64,000 bases of DNA from Pyricularia pennisetigena (lineage: Eukaryota > Ascomycota > Sordariomycetes > Magnaporthales > Pyriculariaceae). The stretch covers positions 2,032,176 through 2,096,175 of the forward strand of contig NC_043742.1 of NCBI RefSeq assembly GCF_004337985.1, written 5' to 3'. The position numbers and the translations under genes were made by a program. Below the pieces are notes generated by a model. It searched no databases and was not told the origin of the DNA. It saw only the letters and a program-made list of their open reading frames with translations. Below are positions 60,017 to 64,000 of this stretch, piece after piece. Numbering within the stretch: the first letter of the stretch is position 1; every line of letters starts with the position of its first letter.

Positions 60017-61966
60017 ATGGCAACTACCCGCCACCATCGCGACCGAGCACCGGGCTCTTTGATCGGCGAGCGCACTCCTCTGCTTCCGCCTCCAGGTGGC
60101 TGGCCTGCGGACGCAAACAGCAATGGTTTGCGGGAATACATGCGTGCTACGGCCCTCGCAAATGCTCGACGGCCGTCTAACAACCGATTCCTACCCAAAT
60201 ATCCCATTCGCATGATTGCTAGAGCCATCCCCATTCCAGTGTGGGGTATGACTTTTCTCGCCATTCTCATAAACGTCATTGTCTGGGCAGTCGTCGGAGC
60301 CATTGTGTACTTTCACCCAAAGCTCTATCCTTCGGTCGCTTTGTCCTGGATCCTCGGCCTTCGTCATGCCCTCGATGCCCCCAATGTCTCGCTCATCCAC
60401 CTGCTTACTCGACGCCTGATCGCCAATGGCCAGCGTCCTTGCACTATCGGATTTTGGTTCTCACTCGGCTACTCTACCATGGTCATCATCACCTGCATTG
60501 TGGTGGCGGCTACCGGCGGCGCTTTTGTCAAGCATTTCGGCAACATCTCCCAGATTGGCAGCGTCATTGGTACAAGCATCTCGACAGCTTACCTGGCTGC
60601 TCTCTGTGGAACCAACATCTGGGTCCTCTATCAAGTCTGCTACAAACTCAAGGCCGAGGTGGAAGGCCGCGTCAGGCGTCCTCCCTTTGACATTTGTATC
60701 CCTCGAGACATTATCGAGGCCACCGGAGATGGCGCAATCCTAGAGGAACTCGTTGACGAAGAGGCGTATCCCACGGTGTTTGAGGATGAAGAGAACGAGC
60801 CCGAAGCCCAGCTGCTCATCGCCAGCCAACGACTCAATTATTTCGAGCGTCTTGACAAGCGCTGGAAGTTGACGGAGAGCTTTCTCAAGGTATCCGGCAA
60901 ACTCTACAAGATGATCGATAGACCCTGGAAGATGTTCCCCACCGGTATGTTCTTTGGCCTCAGCTTTGGTGCAAGTGCCAAGATTGCTCTCTTGGGCTTG
61001 ACCAGCATTCAGGTCGCTCGAGCCAACATCTGGTTGATTATGGTCTACCCCGTTGTTTTCACTGGTAAGCTTGGCCACCCTCCATTAATCATAATCACGT
61101 CTCTTTCTGCCCATGCAAATCATCATCTTGTATTCTTCGGTCCGTCAGCTGACTTTAAATCTCTCCGTGCAGTTGGCATGTGCCTTGTCGATTCTGTCGA
61201 AAGCGGTGTCTTCATGACCCTCCATACGACCCGGGCTTTCGAGCGGAATGTCACATCCATTCTCAACTACTCTATTGTTATCACTTCGGTGACAGTCTTT
61301 GCATCTTCGTTTGTCTGCACCTTTGAGTGTCTTGTTCTTGCAAGGGCCATATTCAAGCCCCAGCCAGGAAACGCCTTCTGGGATGGAGTCACCGCTATTG
61401 AAGAAAACTCTGCCGTCCTTGGCGGTGGAATCTGCGCCCTGATCATATTCATAGGCGTCTTGACCATATTTTTCTACCGGTCGTGGGGGGTATATCAGAC
61501 AAACAGGGCTAGACTTCACGCAAGGTGGGCCGACTGGACAGCCCGCCGTCAAGTTCCCCAGAACCCGCCCCCTGGCACCAACCAGAACCCTCCTTTGTCT
61601 GTCAACCCTCCCTCGCCTCCAGCCTCGCCCTTGCCTACTCTCCCCGAGTATCTGCCTCCACCTGACGCGGAGCCAGTCGACGATCAGACTCACTGGTTTT
61701 TGAAGCCTCTGAAGTTTCGGCTAACGATGTGGCAACATCGTTACCAGAGATCCCGAATCCCGCCGTCCCCTCTCGACGCCGCCTCGAACGAGGAACTTTA
61801 TAACCGTTCAAACACACAGCGGATGAACAACTTGACGGCCGAGGATTTTGTCGAGGACGAGCGGTTGAGGGCGTGGGCAAAGTACAAGGGCTGGCGCATC
61901 ATTAAAGAGTATGAGAGAAGGAGCAGGGAGTACGACGAGTACAGGCTGGCTCACAACATCAATTGA
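60017..61966 (+). CDS. NiCoT-like (nickel/cobalt permease family) membrane protein
   Basis: Two exons, 60017-61064 and 61173-61966, with a 108-nt GT-AG intron that stays open if retained; spliced length is 613 residues. An N-terminal acidic dileucine signal (ERTPLL, residues 18-23) suggests vacuolar-membrane sorting. NiCoT segments follow: WILGLRHALDAPNVSLI (111-126), GFWFSLGYSTMVII, GMFFGLSFGASAKIALLGL (310-328) and, across the splice, FTVGMCLVDSVES. The family signature RHALDADHIAAID appears here as RHALDAPNVSLI, and GFDTATEIALL as SFGASAKIALL, so most metal-binding residues are substituted. Function in nickel or cobalt uptake is doubtful; a regulatory or altered-substrate role is inference. 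About 7-8 membrane spans and a Pro-rich linker before a charged C-terminus are visible. A LINE lies 23 bp upstream of the 59993 TSD end to ATG interval. Confidence 0.8.
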   Translation: MATTRHHRDRAPGSLIGERTPLLPPPGGWPADANSNGLREYMRATALANARRPSNNRFLPKYPIRMIARAIPIPVWGMTFLAILINVIVWAVVGAIVYFHPKLYPSVALSWILGLRHALDAPNVSLIHLLTRRLIANGQRPCTIGFWFSLGYSTMVIITCIVVAATGGAFVKHFGNISQIGSVIGTSISTAYLAALCGTNIWVLYQVCYKLKAEVEGRVRRPPFDICIPRDIIEATGDGAILEELVDEEAYPTVFEDEENEPEAQLLIASQRLNYFERLDKRWKLTESFLKVSGKLYKMIDRPWKMFPTGMFFGLSFGASAKIALLGLTSIQVARANIWLIMVYPVVFTGKLGHPPLIIITSLSAHANHHLVFFGPSADFKSLRAVGMCLVDSVESGVFMTLHTTRAFERNVTSILNYSIVITSVTVFASSFVCTFECLVLARAIFKPQPGNAFWDGVTAIEENSAVLGGGICALIIFIGVLTIFFYRSWGVYQTNRARLHARWADWTARRQVPQNPPPGTNQNPPLSVNPPSPPASPLPTLPEYLPPPDAEPVDDQTHWFLKPLKFRLTMWQHRYQRSRIPPSPLDAASNEELYNRSNTQRMNNLTAEDFVEDERLRAWAKYKGWRIIKEYERRSREYDEYRLAHNIN

Positions 61967-62787
61967 TTTTCAATCCAGAAGAGGGGACCAAGAGCCAACC
62001 TCCAAAACAAAAAAGAAAACAACAGAAAGAAGAAACACTCAACAAAACCTTGTCGTTGGGTGTTCATGTATGATTTGACGACTGTACGACATGATCACAT
62101 GATTTATGAAATTATGAGCGGGTGGAGGTGGCCGATGAGCACACATTAGTGACCACTCAAGGAACAGCCAGCCCAAAGAAGAAGGATTCCTCTCTGTTAC
62201 TGGGAAAACTTTGTCGGAAAGAAGAAGATGGCGATGATTCATTGAAGAATGATAAAGGCATGGAAAAGTACCGGATCCAGGCGGTCTTGGGCCGCCACCT
62301 TTTTACCTTATTGATTGTTTGATTTCTCTTTGATTTTGCTTTAATGTTTACTCTATGACTTGCCTCTCGCCTTTGCGCATCGCTCTCAGGACTGCCATCA
62401 TTTTCTACACTCTGGTTATATCTGGTCGAGGCTGCAGGCCAGGCAATGGCTGGCACCGGTTTGTTACACCATTACTTTACTTTATGTTTTTACTTTGGGC
62501 CCTGACGCGAGCGATATTGTACTGTTTTACCGATATGAATTTTGAGGCGGTGCATTGCTTTTCCCAAGATACTTTATGTCTTATGTCTATGGTCTGACCT
62601 GGATGGTTTCGATACCCAGGAGATATTCTCATCATGTATGTATACCAATCTCATAGCCCAAGGAGAAAAAGCCCACACTCCAGAGGCGCCTCGCTGTTTA
62701 GCAATCAACACAAAGCTATTCAAGCCACAAAAAAGAAAACCAAAAAAAAAAAAAAAATAAACAACAAAACGCTCTAGTCCATGGTGA
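61967..62787. other. Shared 3' region of two convergent genes
   Basis: About 820 bp between the NiCoT-like stop and the stop of the edge gene on the other strand. An A-rich tract lies at 62730-62758. No gene supported. Confidence 0.5.
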
Positions 62788-64000
62788 TCATGATTTGTCC
62801 TCTCCATTCTTAGTAGAAACAGGCGGCACCGCAGCCTTCTCGTACTCCTCGCCGTCCTTGCTTACAATGGTGGCGTACTTGGCCAACTCCCCACCACCGT
62901 CCTCTTTGCTGGCCTCGTCCTTCTTGACTTCGCTCCTGGCCCCGCCGGCGTTGTTCATGGCGTCGTCGAGATCCATCTGCCCCTTTTCGCCCATGCCGCC
63001 CTCGGACAGTTCGCCGCCCTCCATGACGACCCTCAGCTCAAGCGCCTCGTCCTTGCTGTAAACCCTGAACCCGACGACGCAGACGGCGTTCCAGGGCTCG
63101 GCGCGCGCGTCCTCATTGTCTGTCTCGTCGACGTCGACCAGCACCGGGTTCGGCAGGCCCGCGGCCTGGGCGGCAGCCGTCAGCTCCCGCAGCTGGACCT
63201 TGGGGTTGGCCGTGTCGTCGTCGGACGAGTCAAAGAGGTCGTCCCAGTCGCTGACCGGAGAGTCGGACGAGTCGTCCTCCGAGTAGGGGTCGCGCTGGTT
63301 TTGGGCTTGTTGCTGTTGTTGCTGTTGCTCCTGCTGTTGTCGTTGCTGCTCCAGCTTCTTTTGTTCTTCTTGAGCGGCCAGTAGCTGCTTCTGGGCTTCG
63401 GCCTGCTGGTCCTTGTGGTATTGGCAGACGATTGGCAGGGTGGAGGATGTGGTGTTGGCGCTGGCGTCGGTCGACTCGGGCTCCGGTGGAGGGCCGCCTG
63501 TCACCGGTGGTACTGGCACTTTTTCGCTGCCGTTGTCGGCGTCGGGCCCTGGGGTGACTGTGTCTGACTTTTCGCTCTGGGGGGTGTCCATGGGCGTGTC
63601 TTGAGGCGAGCTGTCGCTGGATGTGGTACTTTCCGCGTCTTGCTTGCATTCTGAGTCGGGAGAGGCGTCGGTCGCGACGTCGATGTACGTTGGCTTTGAG
63701 TCGACAGCTTGCTTCTCTGTATCGGGGGCTGGCTCTTCGGCTGGCTTGTCAGCTTTTGTGGCGGTTCCCACTACTTCGGCCTCGTTTGCTGTCTTGGGTT
63801 CGTCTGCTGCTGGGGTGCCGGTGGTCTCTGCCGTAGGTTTGTCCTCAGTTTGGCTTTTATCCTTGCCATCCTTCTTCGCATCATCCGCCTTGTTATCATC
63901 CACCTTGGGCTCAGCCGCTAATTTTGCGGCTTCCTCCTCAGCCTTCTTCTTCTCGGCGGCCTCCCTTCTCTCCTTTTTTCTGCGCTCCCTCTTGGCCAGG
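62788..64000 (-). CDS. Acidic Gln-rich protein, C-terminal part (runs off the edge)
   Basis: The frame is open from the window edge to a TGA at 62788-62790, so the N-terminus lies outside. The visible start is a charged coiled-coil-like segment (LAKRERRKKERREAAEKKK), followed by a low-complexity acidic region rich in Glu, Asp, Thr, Pro and Ala, a Gln-rich coiled coil (about 63300-63420, with poly-Gln stretches), an acidic patch SDSPVSDWDDLFDSSDDD, and a more ordered C-terminal segment with PWNAVCVVGFRVYSKDEALELRVV that looks like a folded two-strand unit. I do not recognise the family. The compositional bias suggests a cytoplasmic or nuclear scaffold, but that is inference. Confidence 0.7.
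   Translation of the reverse strand, partial: LAKRERRKKERREAAEKKKAEEEAAKLAAEPKVDDNKADDAKKDGKDKSQTEDKPTAETTGTPAADEPKTANEAEVVGTATKADKPAEEPAPDTEKQAVDSKPTYIDVATDASPDSECKQDAESTTSSDSSPQDTPMDTPQSEKSDTVTPGPDADNGSEKVPVPPVTGGPPPEPESTDASANTTSSTLPIVCQYHKDQQAEAQKQLLAAQEEQKKLEQQRQQQEQQQQQQQAQNQRDPYSEDDSSDSPVSDWDDLFDSSDDDTANPKVQLRELTAAAQAAGLPNPVLVDVDETDNEDARAEPWNAVCVVGFRVYSKDEALELRVVMEGGELSEGGMGEKGQMDLDDAMNNAGGARSEVKKDEASKEDGGGELAKYATIVSKDGEEYEKAAVPPVSTKNGEDKS

Overview
The window comes from a filamentous ascomycete (Pezizomycotina), probably a plant-associated Sordariomycete. The evidence is short GT-AG introns, a CFEM-carrying PTH11-type receptor, a secreted pectate lyase, a secreted cellobiose-dehydrogenase-like flavoenzyme, small secreted effector-like proteins, a Tad1-type LINE and an AT-rich repeat block that looks RIP-mutated. 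I cannot name the genus from sequence alone.

Layout. (a) 1-6.4 kb: a pair of related small secreted two-cysteine proteins on either side of a TA-flanked MITE, a possible gene relic, and the 5' part of a secreted-protein gene. (b) 6.39-30.32 kb: one nested transposon complex of 23.9 kb. Its outer borders are hAT-like ends with an exact 8-bp target-site duplication (TSD), and they split the secreted-protein gene; the reading frame resumes in phase at 30.32 kb. Inside lie three copies of a 1.83-1.86-kb non-coding terminal-inverted-repeat element with 9-bp TSDs, nested in one another; a decayed Ty1/copia retrotransposon; a fourth copy of the 9-bp-TSD element and a Ty3/gypsy element in one copia LTR at abutting sites; and rearranged copia fragments. 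The gypsy element has lost its reverse transcriptase core through an internal deletion.

(c) 30.5-48 kb is gene-rich and GC-rich: a seven-exon CFEM/PTH11-like GPCR, a pectate lyase (PL1) with a GC-AG intron, a full-length ABCC transporter, a single-pass membrane protein with poly-Asn tracts, and a CDH-like GMC oxidoreductase whose obvious splice does not keep frame. (d) 47.7-53.6 kb has no gene I can support. (e) 54.0-59.98 kb is a full-length LINE with two intact ORFs and an exact 16-bp TSD. It sits 23 bp in front of the start codon of a NiCoT-like membrane protein gene, so that gene is separated from its native upstream region. (f) The right edge holds the C-terminal part of an acidic, Gln-rich protein.

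The receptor, pectate lyase, CDH-like enzyme and small secreted proteins fit plant-surface sensing and attack. The transposon block would be expected to behave as AT-rich heterochromatin next to the effector-like genes. Function calls rest on motifs read by eye; no database search was run.
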